Assembly: GCA_963706515.1 (NCBI GenBank)
Contig: CAVPMW010000002.1
Location: 310,001-374,000, forward strand
Direction of reading: 5' to 3'
Origin: CAVPMW01 sp963706515
Lineage (GTDB): Bacteria > Chloroflexota > Anaerolineae > Anaerolineales > UBA4823
Length of the DNA: 64,000 nt
Shown: positions 45,923 to 55,400 of the stretch, piece by piece
How the letters are laid out: each line of letters starts with the position of its first letter
Numbering within the stretch: the stretch's first letter is position 1
Translations under genes and position numbers: made by a program
Notes under the pieces: model-generated
Told to the model about the DNA's origin: nothing
The model's input: the letters and a program-made list of their open reading frames with translations, nothing else
Databases searched by the model: none

Positions 45923-47014
45923 TCAGGTCACCTCCAGGACGGCTGGTCTCGTAATGGTCTGCCCGCCGGTTTCGACCTCCAGAGATGGCCAGCCCGATAT
46001 CTGCGTCGCCTGCTCGTTCTCGCTTTCACCGACCAGGATCGTATCCTCGCTCTTTATTCCCTGGATCGAAGGATTCCAGGCGTATGCCTGTCCCAATCGG
46101 ACCGGCACCTGGGACCCGGGCAGTCCGAAAAACTCGCGCGGCTCATACGCCGCGGCTCCGCCTTGATGGTGGTCTTTCCATTCGTCCGGGTAGCCGACCT
46201 CCTTATAGGCTTGCAGCTCGCGCTCGATGACTTCCCCCAGTGTCGCCCCAGGACGCGTAACCTGGATCAGTACAGCATCGATATACGCACACGCCTTTTC
46301 TTTTTGACGTAGGTCCTCCGGAAGGCTCCCAAAATGGATCAGGCGTGTAATTGAAGCCACCAGCCCGCCCCGCCGCCCGCACAGGACCAGCATTGCGTAT
46401 TTTTCCAGCTTCTTCGTGGTCGGCAAAGGATGGCGAAAAGCAAAAATCCTTTCGTCCGTCGCCACCAGGTTGACAATAGCCTGCAAGCCGCGGATCTCAG
46501 CTTCCTGCGACACGCGCCCGGCGATCTCGTGCTCGCTCATTCCCGGTCGCACCGCATGGATAGAGGCGTCCATTGTCGCCGCGCACAGCCGGGAAACCAT
46601 CCTGAAGCGTTCCGTTTCCTCCGGGGTAAGCCAGGCTCTCAGCTGTGAAATCTCATCGCTCAGGTCCTTCATTCCGCTTTGCCCGCCGTCCGAGCCTAAT
46701 TTCATCCCGCGTATGGCTTGCCGGAGATCATCAGAGTAGGTATACCAGGGAAATACCTGAAATTCCCAGCCTTGCAGGTTCAGCTGCTCTTCCTTCTCAA
46801 GGCGGGGCGCCTCGATATTTGTGGTAAATATTTTGCAGTACTGCGGGGTGACCAGCAAATCCGCCACGCCGTTCGTGCTGGCTGTATTCACAAAAGATGC
46901 AGCTCCGCAAGTTGCCCAGGCAAAGCTGGATACTTTTTGCAGGAGTATGCCATCCAGTTTTTTTTGCTCGATCATTTCTACCATTCGAGAGTATTTTGTT
47001 TGAAATTCCAGCAT
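45923..47014 (-). CDS. M24 (Xaa-Pro peptidase/creatinase) family protein lacking metal ligands
   Basis: 363 residues with a creatinase-type N-terminal domain (residues 1-130) and a pita-bread C-terminal domain. The usual metal ligands are altered: the Asp-Asp pair region reads LVLCGRRGGLVASITRL and the EPG glutamate position reads YAWNPSIQG, while KSEDTILV keeps the last Glu and DHHQGGA keeps a His. It is therefore either a metal-independent enzyme like creatinase or a pseudo-peptidase; aminopeptidase P activity is not expected. Monocistronic. Confidence 0.8.
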   Translation of the reverse strand: MLEFQTKYSRMVEMIEQKKLDGILLQKVSSFAWATCGAASFVNTASTNGVADLLVTPQYCKIFTTNIEAPRLEKEEQLNLQGWEFQVFPWYTYSDDLRQAIRGMKLGSDGGQSGMKDLSDEISQLRAWLTPEETERFRMVSRLCAATMDASIHAVRPGMSEHEIAGRVSQEAEIRGLQAIVNLVATDERIFAFRHPLPTTKKLEKYAMLVLCGRRGGLVASITRLIHFGSLPEDLRQKEKACAYIDAVLIQVTRPGATLGEVIERELQAYKEVGYPDEWKDHHQGGAAAYEPREFFGLPGSQVPVRLGQAYAWNPSIQGIKSEDTILVGESENEQATQISGWPSLEVETGGQTITRPAVLEVT

Positions 47015-47225
47015 CGTGTTTTCTCCAGTGTATTAGATTATCGGTTTGATCCACTCTATTATATTCGCGTCAATGAGTTTCATCATAAATTAAATTATCA
47101 ATTCGGTGATCTCTTGCGGCTAAAGCCCGCGGGGCAAACCTGTGGGTGGTTTACCGGCGGGTTTAGCCGGCGGGACTGGCTGAGCTGCTAAATAAATTAT
47201 CCTGATAACTCCCGGATTAAATAAC

Positions 47226-47254
47226 AAAACCCCGGAGTCAGTCTCCAGGGTTTT
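47226..47254 (-). terminator. Intrinsic terminator of the LysM gene
   Basis: Arms AAAACCCCGGAG (47226-47237) and CTCCAGGGTTTT (47243-47254) pair with one mismatch; a T-run follows on the minus strand. The rest of the gap 47015-47225 holds an imperfect inverted repeat around GGCTAAAGCCCGC (47116-47130 with 47157-47171) and no gene. Confidence 0.75.
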
Positions 47255-47277
47255 GATGTCTCACAGTCTTTATAGTT

Positions 47278-47835
47278 CTACTGGACTGTCTGGCAGCTTT
47301 GGCTGTCGTCTTTAGCGTTCTTCAGGCACACGGTCAGCACCTTGGCATTCTCCAGGCTGCTCGGCAGCCGGAATCTTTTCGTGACAGAAGTCTCTTTCCG
47401 CAAGCGGAGATTGCCAATCTTGACCAGTTCTGCCGTTCGTGGGATGCCGCTGCCCGCCTTTACATAGAATATGGCTTTCTTTGGATAGTTGCTCGCAGTG
47501 ATGGTCAGGAATTTACCATCGTGGACCAGATCGAGCTTCTTACCACTGGCGGTGGTGGTGGTCCCTGTGGTAGTCGTGGTCGTCGTGGCGCCAGGTATGC
47601 ACAGCACCTGACCGACCGCGATCGTATAAGGTTCTTTGAGGTTGTTTGCCGTGGCAATGGTTTGGTAGGATACATTATATTTCGCCGCAATGGAAGAGAG
47701 AGTGTCTCCCGAAGCGACCGTGTGATTGATCGTACAGGTTGCTGCAAGCGCCGGGGACGACGCCGGAGACAAAAACGCTGTCAGGGCGAAAATCAACGCT
47801 ACGGCTGTTAATGTCATTTTTCTTGAAATATTCAT
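47278..47835 (-). CDS. Secreted LysM protein
   Basis: 185 residues: a signal peptide (basic MNISRKM, hydrophobic core, cleavage near PALAA), one LysM domain (HTVASGDTLSSIAAKYNVSY...ANNL...VGQVLCIPG) with two Cys, a short Thr-rich linker and a 75-residue C-terminal beta-domain with two Cys (VLTVCLKNAKDDSQSCQ). LysM binds the glycan chains of peptidoglycan. A palindromic array (47916-47951) lies about 80 bp upstream. Confidence 0.88.
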   Translation of the reverse strand: MNISRKMTLTAVALIFALTAFLSPASSPALAATCTINHTVASGDTLSSIAAKYNVSYQTIATANNLKEPYTIAVGQVLCIPGATTTTTTTGTTTTASGKKLDLVHDGKFLTITASNYPKKAIFYVKAGSGIPRTAELVKIGNLRLRKETSVTKRFRLPSSLENAKVLTVCLKNAKDDSQSCQTVQ

Positions 47836-47915
47836 CCTTCTTATATCCTTTCATCTTCCTTCAAATTCGGAATCTCAGCCAAGATTATACTACCTTTACT
47901 GACCACATCTGCATC

Positions 47916-47951
47916 CTTAGCTGTACACAGCTAAGCTGTATACAGCTTAGC
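47916..47951. repeat. Overlapping palindromes of alternating CAGCTAAG/CTTAGCTG units
   Basis: A perfect 22-bp palindrome GCTAAGCTGTATACAGCTTAGC (47930-47951; split here as GCTAAGCTGTA and TACAGCTTAGC) overlaps TTAGCTGT-AC-ACAGCTAA (47917-47934). The three alternating units look like a multi-site operator or a switchable RNA hairpin for the downstream LysM gene on the minus strand. The rest of the gap 47836-48097 shows nothing else. Confidence 0.55.
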
Positions 47952-48097
47952 CGCATGCAGCCCGAAGATGATCTAGTACGGATACCGGTCGGGCTGGTTC
48001 TAGATAATGCCCGTTCAGACAAGCATCCCCTGCCCTGCCTGGTATGCTCTTGCCTGTCTGCTTACGTGACCCTATATGCAAAGTGTTGGAATTGTGG

Positions 48098-49363
48098 CTA
48101 TGCGAAGTTTTGTTCGTGCTTTTCCCAACCCGCCTCGACCATTGGTTCCGCTGCTGCGCTCCCTGCAGTCATCCCCAGGATAGCCGCCATCCCTTTGAGC
48201 TCACCCTGCGCCGCTGCAATCCCGATTCCCTCCCGCTGTGCGTTCTCTATCCAATCCGCCAGCGCCGCCATGCACCTGACCGCCCCCGGTGTGTCCAGAT
48301 CGTCGTCCAGGCAGGCTCGAAATTCCGCCATGCCTGGCTGGTGAGTGTGTTGCAAAGCCGGTTGTATCGTCCTCGCTCCGGTATATGCAATGCTACCCTG
48401 GATTTTCCTGGCGAGATGATCCGCTGCCAGCAGGTCTTCCTGGTCGTACGCCCAGCTGCTGCGATAATGCTTGCTCGCCAGGTACAGCCGCAGCGTATCA
48501 GCCGGAAAATCTTCAAGCAAATCGCGGACCATAACAAGGTTGCCCAGGGATTTGCTCATCTTTTCTCCCTGGTAGTAGACCATGGCGATGTGGAACCAGG
48601 TGCTGACGAAGGTTCCCTCCCCACTCAATGGCTCTACCTGGGCAGCTTCGCACTCGTGGTGTGGAAAGATCAAGTCTCCGCCGCCGCCGTGGATATCGAC
48701 GTGCCCGTCCAGAAATTTGCTGGAAATTGTCGAGCATTCGATGTGCCAGCCGGGGCGCCCAGGTCCCCATGGGCTGGGCCATGCTGGCTCGCCGGGCGCT
48801 TGAGCCTGCCACAATACGAAATCGAGCGGATTTTTCTTATTCTTATCATCCGGGTGATTGCCGCGCTGGTTAGCCACAGCCAGCATCTCCTCCTGGGGGA
48901 TGTGGCTTATATTCCCGAATCCCTGCCAGTGAGAGACAGGATAGTACACGTTTCCGTTGGATACGTAGCCGTAGCCTGCCCTGACCAGGCTCTCTACCGA
49001 GGCGATGATCTCCGGGATGACGCTCGACGCGCGCGGGTAAAAATCTGGCGGGCGGACGTTGAGCGCCTGCATATCCGTGATGAAATGGCGCGTCCAGCGG
49101 TTCCCCAGGTCGATCCAATCCTCTCCCTGCTCGCGGGCTTTGCGCAAAATGTCATCGTCGATATCGGTTACGTTCTGCACGTAAACCACGGGATATCCCA
49201 AAAATTCCAGGTAGCGGATCAAGATATCGGCTGATGTATAGGTAAAGGCGTGCCCGAGATGGGTCGTATCGTAAGGTGTGATGCCGCAGACGTAGATGGA
49301 TGCGTGTCCCCCTCTGGGGCGGAATTCCTGCACCGCCTGGGTCCTGGTATCGAATAAATTCAC
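48098..49363 (-). CDS. MshC-like cysteine ligase (CysS paralogue)
   Basis: 421 residues, class I synthetase fold ending soon after the KMSKS domain, shorter than CysS. The HIGH motif is HLGH (35-38) inside VCGITPYDTTHLGHA, which is the MshC (mycothiol cysteine ligase) signature rather than CysS CGxTVYDxxHIGN. Other MshC-like text: FWAPGEP-type APGEPAWPSPWGPGRPGWH, LIFPHHE and GEKMSKSLGNLV (KMSKS 268-272). Zinc ligands are probably Cys26, Cys210 and His235. It would adenylate Cys and join it to an amine, perhaps of a low-molecular-weight thiol precursor. mshA, mshB and mshD are not in the window; a second tRNA-Cys ligase is the alternative. Confidence 0.8.
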   Translation of the reverse strand: MNLFDTRTQAVQEFRPRGGHASIYVCGITPYDTTHLGHAFTYTSADILIRYLEFLGYPVVYVQNVTDIDDDILRKAREQGEDWIDLGNRWTRHFITDMQALNVRPPDFYPRASSVIPEIIASVESLVRAGYGYVSNGNVYYPVSHWQGFGNISHIPQEEMLAVANQRGNHPDDKNKKNPLDFVLWQAQAPGEPAWPSPWGPGRPGWHIECSTISSKFLDGHVDIHGGGGDLIFPHHECEAAQVEPLSGEGTFVSTWFHIAMVYYQGEKMSKSLGNLVMVRDLLEDFPADTLRLYLASKHYRSSWAYDQEDLLAADHLARKIQGSIAYTGARTIQPALQHTHQPGMAEFRACLDDDLDTPGAVRCMAALADWIENAQREGIGIAAAQGELKGMAAILGMTAGSAAAEPMVEAGWEKHEQNFA

Positions 49364-49441
49364 AAGTGCCTCCCCAACGTTAAATTAAGGATCGAGAACG
49401 AAATCCCTTACTGCCGTGCTGATCTCGCCTGCGGCTTAACC

Positions 49442-51565
49442 TTACGGGCTGCTCACCAGGCGAACGTTATCTACATACGTATAGGTGTTGAAATTGCCAT
49501 CGAAGCGGTTGTAACTCCTGAATGAGACCGTGACGGTCTTGCCCTGGTAGGGGCTCAGGTCGATTGCAGCATGCGCCCAGCCGCTTGTGGCTCCCCCGCG
49601 CGGGTTGGCAAGGCTGGGCACCCTGCGCCACTGGCTGCAGTTTGCCGTATTGTTGAACGTATTCGCATCGGCAAATAGGGTCGCATCCGCTGCCCCGTCC
49701 AGGACGTGGACTTCGAACCGGTCGTATTTTTCCGGCGACACCGCTGGCGATGCATCGGTCGAATAAATGATGTAATCGAAGCTCAAATTCAAACTCTGGC
49801 CGGCAGTCAGCGGTGAGACTGAAATTTTCTGGGCTGCTTCCGCAAAGCCGATCGGGATCGTGTTTTCTGAGCAGGGATAAAGGATCTGTCCTAAAAGAAG
49901 CGAATAGCGGCCATCTGGGATTGAATTATCCAGGCCGCCTGCCACCGGGTTTGGCGGGTGAATGCTGATCAGTGTAAAGGGCAGCCCATGGTCCGCCGCT
50001 TGCCAGCCGCTAAGTCCATCTTCGAAATTCCCATTCGTGAACGGATAAAAGGAAAATGTTATCCCGGGCAGCTCCAGGCGGGGCACGGTCAGCGGCAGCT
50101 CCAGGTAAATCGGGCTAAAATCGACATTCAGTCCGTCCGTCAGGTAGAGTAGGCAGTGGTGCTCCATCCACGGCATAGATTGCCAGCGGAGGCGCAGGAG
50201 GGCTGATGTTATGTTCCAATCCATCTGCCGACCACAACAGCCAGATCTGCCTGTCAGTTTTTCTAAACTCGTAACCGTGGACGCCCGCATAGCGGCTGAT
50301 CGAACCGCCGGGGGTGACGCCTTGCAGCTCCAGGCTGGCAAACTTGTAGGCATCGTAGGCGGGCAGCGGGGTCAGCCCAGGTACGCTCACCAGCCCATTA
50401 TCCTTCCACTGACCGGTCACGTTGTACCAAATATTCGCCAGCAGCCCCTGTGCGATGGCTGTCGCGTAGGTCTCGGCGACGTATGCCGCTTTGGCGTCCT
50501 CAAAATCCGGGTAGGTACTCGGACTGCATCCATTCTGGTCAAAGCAGACCAGGGCGTTCTCGGTATTGAGCAGCGGCTTGCCCGTGAAATGGTATTTCGC
50601 CAGCAGCGATTTCAGGTAGCTGGCTTTCGCCACGGTCGCCGGACCGGTCGTAGCCAAAGAAGTGTGCCAGCCCTGATTACTATATGCGTACGAAGTGCCT
50701 GAATAATCGTAAGCGTGAAAGGCGATGCCGTCAAAGTCGGCCGCGGTGACGTTAGCAAGGATGCCTTCGATAAATTTCGAGGGTAAGCACCCATCCGTGC
50801 GGTTGGGCGGCGGATTGTTCGGGTCGCAGTCCAGCAGCAAGCCGCCTACCAGCACCTTGGCATTCGGGTCAGCAGCATGCACCTTCGGGGTGACCTGCTT
50901 CAGCATGTCGGCGTAGTGCTTACCACCGAAATTGGGTTCGGTTGGCTCTCCCCAGCAGCCCAGGTAAAAATTCTTGTCCAATTGAGGATGGCTTGCAACA
51001 TCCGGCTCGTTCCAAATCTCGTAATAGGTGACATGCTGCGTAGGATATACAGAATTTAATTCGGTCACAAGCGCTGCCATGAAATCACCAAATTCATCCA
51101 TATTGGTGTCTTTCATTCTGCCGCAGTAGGAGTTAGAAATCTCTTGTGCCCAAGTCGGCGTGCTGCGCACGACAACGATCGGCTCATAGCCGCTGGTAAA
51201 TGCAGCTGCCAGCTCGTTAAGGGTGCTGGTCTCAGTTCCTGTAAAGCTGGAAGTAGTCCAGTCATAGAGGATATTTCCTTGGATCTTGCTTCGATATCCG
51301 ACCAGATCACCTCCACCCCCCGCGCCCAGGCGGTCTGCGTCGCACCCATCATCTCCAGCCCGCCAGAATCCGCAATCGGAGTCATCTCCACGCCAAAGAC
51401 TGAGCTGAGCGGGTCGATTGCCGGGGTCGTCGCCGAGACAGGTGAGTTTTGCCATTGAAGGCCGGTCAGGCTCAGCAGCAGGAGCAGGATGAGCAGCTTT
51501 CCTGTTCTTGCCAGCGGCTTGCGCCTCGCTGCGCGTCTGTCTTTGAAGTCGTCCATCCAGGTCAC
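49442..51565 (-). CDS. Exported clan GH-A glycoside hydrolase with carbohydrate-binding-like C-terminus (frameshifted)
   Basis: Three frames join: 51290-51565 (signal peptide LLILLLLLSLTGLQW), 50145-51290 and 49442-50145. The central domain is a TIM barrel with the acid/base Glu in YYEIWNEPDV and the likely nucleophile in KPLLNTENAL, as in GH39/GH5-type enzymes. The C-terminal 200 residues form a beta-sandwich (NGNFEDGLSGWQAA, YVDNVRLVS) typical of carbohydrate-binding modules. It degrades a polysaccharide outside the cell. It follows the LysM membrane protein by 27 bp; frame breaks near 51290 and 50145 may be errors. Confidence 0.78.
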
Positions 51566-51592
51566 CTCATTAAGTTGAGCAATTTGCCAATT

Positions 51593-52483
51593 TTACTGGA
51601 AAATTGCGCCGCGTGTAACCGGTGGTGGAGGCGGCGGTGGTTTGTGTGGTTTCGGTCTGGTGGAGGTGGGTCGCGGACCCGCACCGGGCGGCAGCCGGGT
51701 AGGCGTCACCGCCGGAGTATAGGTGGGTGTAATCGTCGGAGTCGGAGTTCCCGTCGCAGTGGGCAGCGCCAGGGTAGGCGTCGGAGTTGGAGTTGGCGTA
51801 AACGTGAGGGTCATGCTCGGCGTAGGGGTCAATATTTCTGGCAGGAAAATCATGCTGCCCGTGGTCACTTTGGCAAGATCGATGCCGCAGTTGCCGCGCT
51901 GCAGCTCGAATAGGGTCAGGCCCGCGCTGGTGGAAAGCTGGACCAGGTTTTCTCCAGGACTTAGAATGTAGGCGTTCCACTCCGCAGGAATGACGCACTC
52001 CGTCGCAGCCACCGCTGTGTCAGAGGCGACGGGCAAAGCTGTATCCGTCGGGGGCAGCGGCACGGTCGGTGCTGGCGCTTCCTGAGTCGGTAAGCTCACT
52101 GTCACTGGCTGCGCAGTCGGCCTGCCGAGCGGGAAGACTCCCAACCACATACCCGACGATCCTGCGAAACACGGCAAAAAGAAAGAGATCAGCAGGATTG
52201 CCGCGGCGACTGCCGTGAAGATACATCCCCTGCGCAGGAGCAAAGGCAATCCCCGCTTGGTCTCGGCTTCTGCCGGTGCTTCTGCGCCGGTAAATATTGG
52301 GCAGTTAACGTGATACTCTGAGAGACAGTAGATTGTTTGATAGCTCGGCTCGATGGGGATTGGGGTGCGCGTGTAGTGGCAGTAGTTGCGGTCGGACGGG
52401 AAAGAATGGCTGGTGAGCGAATCGTCTCTCAACCCCAGGTAAGGGCAATTAATTGTCCGTTGGGTGACCCTTGGACGATGCAT
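51593..52483 (-). CDS. Membrane protein with Cys4 N-terminal domain, LysM-like domain and Thr-Pro tail
   Basis: 296 residues. The cytoplasmic N-terminus has a Cys4 pattern: NCPYLGLRDDSLTSHSFPS, then RNYCHY, IYCLSEYH and NCPIF, probably a zinc-binding module. One transmembrane helix (IFTAVAAAILLISFFLPCF) leads to an exported Thr/Pro linker, a LysM-like domain (YILSPGENLVQLSTSAGLTLFELQ) and a Thr-Pro tail ending in a poly-Pro stretch. The ATG overlaps the stop of the dehydrogenase gene as ATGA, fixing the start. It may link cytoplasmic state to the wall. Confidence 0.75.
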   Translation of the reverse strand: MHRPRVTQRTINCPYLGLRDDSLTSHSFPSDRNYCHYTRTPIPIEPSYQTIYCLSEYHVNCPIFTGAEAPAEAETKRGLPLLLRRGCIFTAVAAAILLISFFLPCFAGSSGMWLGVFPLGRPTAQPVTVSLPTQEAPAPTVPLPPTDTALPVASDTAVAATECVIPAEWNAYILSPGENLVQLSTSAGLTLFELQRGNCGIDLAKVTTGSMIFLPEILTPTPSMTLTFTPTPTPTPTLALPTATGTPTPTITPTYTPAVTPTRLPPGAGPRPTSTRPKPHKPPPPPPPVTRGAIFQ

Positions 52484-55400
52484 CAGACCTCGGTTGCCTC
52501 GATCAGTTCATACACCAGCTGGATCGGGTGGAGTGCTTTCTTCCCTGCGCCATCTTGAATCTGTCCCTGGCAGGACACGCCTGTGGCTGCCACGCGAAAA
52601 TCTTCACCGTACTTTTCGGTTGCATTACGGATGGCTGGGAACAGGGCTAGCTCGCCCACTTTCATGGATAGGTCGTAGTGCTCTGATTCATAACCGAACG
52701 CCCCCGCCATTCCGCAGCACCCAGCCTCGATCACCTGGACTTGATATCCGCATGATTCGAGCATTTCCCGGCTGGCAGCCACGCCCACAGGGTATCCATC
52801 CGCTGCAGGAGCCTGCGCTTTCTGGTAGCAGTGACCGTGCAGCAAAACCCTCCTTTTTGCTGGCTCCCTGGCTGTGCCGCGGCGGTGATCTGCCTCGAGC
52901 AGCCGCTTCAGCCTGGCTTCCCCATCCGGACCTGGTCTGAGAAGAAATTCGTCCACCAGGAAGCTGTGTTCTGCTAGATATTTTACTCGCGGATCGTCTG
53001 GAAAAAAATCAAGATATTCATCCAATAATGAGTAAACCTCAGATGGCTCAACCCCGACGAGCAGGAGTTTTCCCTGCGGGTCGAGCGTTGTGACCATGTC
53101 TACCAGTTTGCGCGCATGGATCTTCGCTTTCTCCAGGAATCCCTTGGAGATAAAAGTGCGTCCCGAGCCGATGGTCGGCACGAGAGTCACCCGGCATCCC
53201 GCTCTCTCGAGGGCGCGCAGCGCTGCCAGGCCTACCTCCGGTTGGAAGTATTCCGTAAACGGGTCGGATAAGAATAATACCGTTTCAACTGGTTCTTTAT
53301 CCCCAGCAGGTTCTTTCTGTCTAGCAGGTACGTATAATCCCCGCAGCGACCTGCTCGAAAACGCCGGGAAGGCGCGCCTGGAGTCCAGCCGGAAGATTTT
53401 CGCTATTACTTGCTTGCCGGCTCGGCTTCTCATCAGCGGTGTTGCCACAGGAGCGAGCGGGTGCGCCATTCTCCCCAACGCTCCGATGTACCCGAATAGA
53501 TAATCTCGCAGCGGGCGGCTGTGATGCTCGGCGGCTCGCGAGCTGTAATAATATTGGGAAAACTCGTAGCGCAGCTTGGCCACGTCCACAGACGAGGGGC
53601 ACTCCGCTTTGCAGCCTTTGCAAGCCAGGCACAGGTCGAGGGCTTCGTGCACCAGCTCTTCTGCCTGGCGCGGATCTTCGATTTGACCTGAGATCATCGC
53701 CCGCAGCAAATTCGCCCGGCCGCGCGTGCTGTGCATCTCATCCCGGGTAGCCTGGTAAGAAGGACACATTACCCCATCTTCTTTGCGGCAGACTGCTGCG
53801 CCGTTGCATTGCTCGATGGCCCCGCTCAGCCCGGCCTGATGGGAAAAATCCATCACAGGCGTCCATCCTTGTGCACGATAACTGGATCCATAGCGCAGGT
53901 TTTGGTCCAGGGCAGCGACCGGCGCCTTTGCGCTGCCGACGATTTTCCCCGGGTTGAGCAGTCCTCGCGGGTCTAGCAGGTCCTTCAAGCTTTTCATTAG
54001 CCCGTAAAGCTCGCTGCCGTACTGCTGCTCGAGCCACTGGCTGCGCGCCAGGCCATCACCGTGCTCGCCGCTTACCGAGCCTCCCAGGCTGATCGTTAGC
54101 TCGACTGCCCGGCGGGCAATCTCATTCAATGCAGCGAGTCCTTCGATTGATTTTAGATTCAACACGGGCCGGATGTGCAGGCAGCCGGCAGATGCGTGGG
54201 CATACACTTCTCCGTAAGTGCCTTGCTCCGCCATGATCCTTTCCATCTCGCGCACGAACTTCCCCAGCGAGCCTACCGGGACAGAAAGATCTTCAATAAA
54301 TGCGGTCGGCTTGGTATCCCCGTGGCGTGCATTCAACAAACCCAGGCCCACTTTGCGCACCGCCCAGACTTTATTCTGATCCGCGGTTTTCTCTGCCACG
54401 ATCACATCCGGGCTCAGCTCGAGTACCTTCTGCCGGAGCTGAGCCTGGTCTTCCCCCGAAAATTCCACCACAAGGATGGCTGCAGGATCGCCGGAGATGA
54501 AATCGCAGAGCGGGGCGTATGCCGGCACCGACCGTGCCGCTGAAAGGATCGTGCGCGGGATCAGCTCGATTGCGGATGGCGCACGCTCCAGGATTTCAGT
54601 TACGGCATCGCACGCCGCGCTGATGCTATCAAAGCTCAGCACTCCCAGAATAGTCGCTCGGGGTAGCGGCACCAGGCGCACGGTAGCCTGGTGCATGACC
54701 GCCAGGGTCCCTTCGGAGCCTGCCAGGAGGCAAGCCAGGTTGAGCGTGCCGGGCGCGATAGGAGGGTATGGAAGCACTCTCTGATTGTTCCCGTCGCTGC
54801 TCCACTGCGGCGGTTGGGTTGACGACCAGGGCAGTAGATAATTGAGCAGGTATCCTGAAGCAACTCGCCAGGTATTTGGCCATCCATCCCGGATGACATC
54901 CGCTTGATGCGCGTGCAGCTCGTAAGTTGCCCGGTACAATGCCCCCAGCGTCGATCCGTTCCCGCCTGCTTCCTCGCCCAGGCGCTCGATCTCTCGGACT
55001 TCAAGGTTCCCCAGGGTCGCCTGTGATCCATCGGCAAAGCTCACCTGGATGGAAACCAGGTGGTCGGCTGCCATCCCGTGCTGGATCGAGTGCGCTCCGG
55101 CGGCATTGTTCGCAATCGAGCCGGCAATCGTCGCCCGCTCTGCAGATGCCGGGTCCGGACCATACTGCAAGCCGAGCGGCTTCGCTTTTTTATTGAGGTT
55201 GCTGATCAATACCCCTGGCTCGAGCCTGGCGGATCCGCCGAGCTCAGGGTCATCCGCTGCGTCCCTGGAGATTTCTTCGATCTGGTTTAGATAACGCGCG
55301 CAGTCGATGATGACCGCCGGTCCAATTGCCTGCCCTGCCAGGCTGGAGCCTGAGCCGCGGGCGAGCATGGGCAGGCCGTAGCTGCTGCAGGTTTGGACTG

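Noticed and set aside
47116..47171. Inverted repeat GGCTAAAGCCCGC as a regulatory site
   Set aside because: Imperfect, with mismatched bulges and no promoter nearby; I could not assign a role.
48044..49234. 396-residue plus-strand frame opposite the MshC-like gene
   Set aside because: Antisense shadow; the minus strand has the full set of synthetase motifs.
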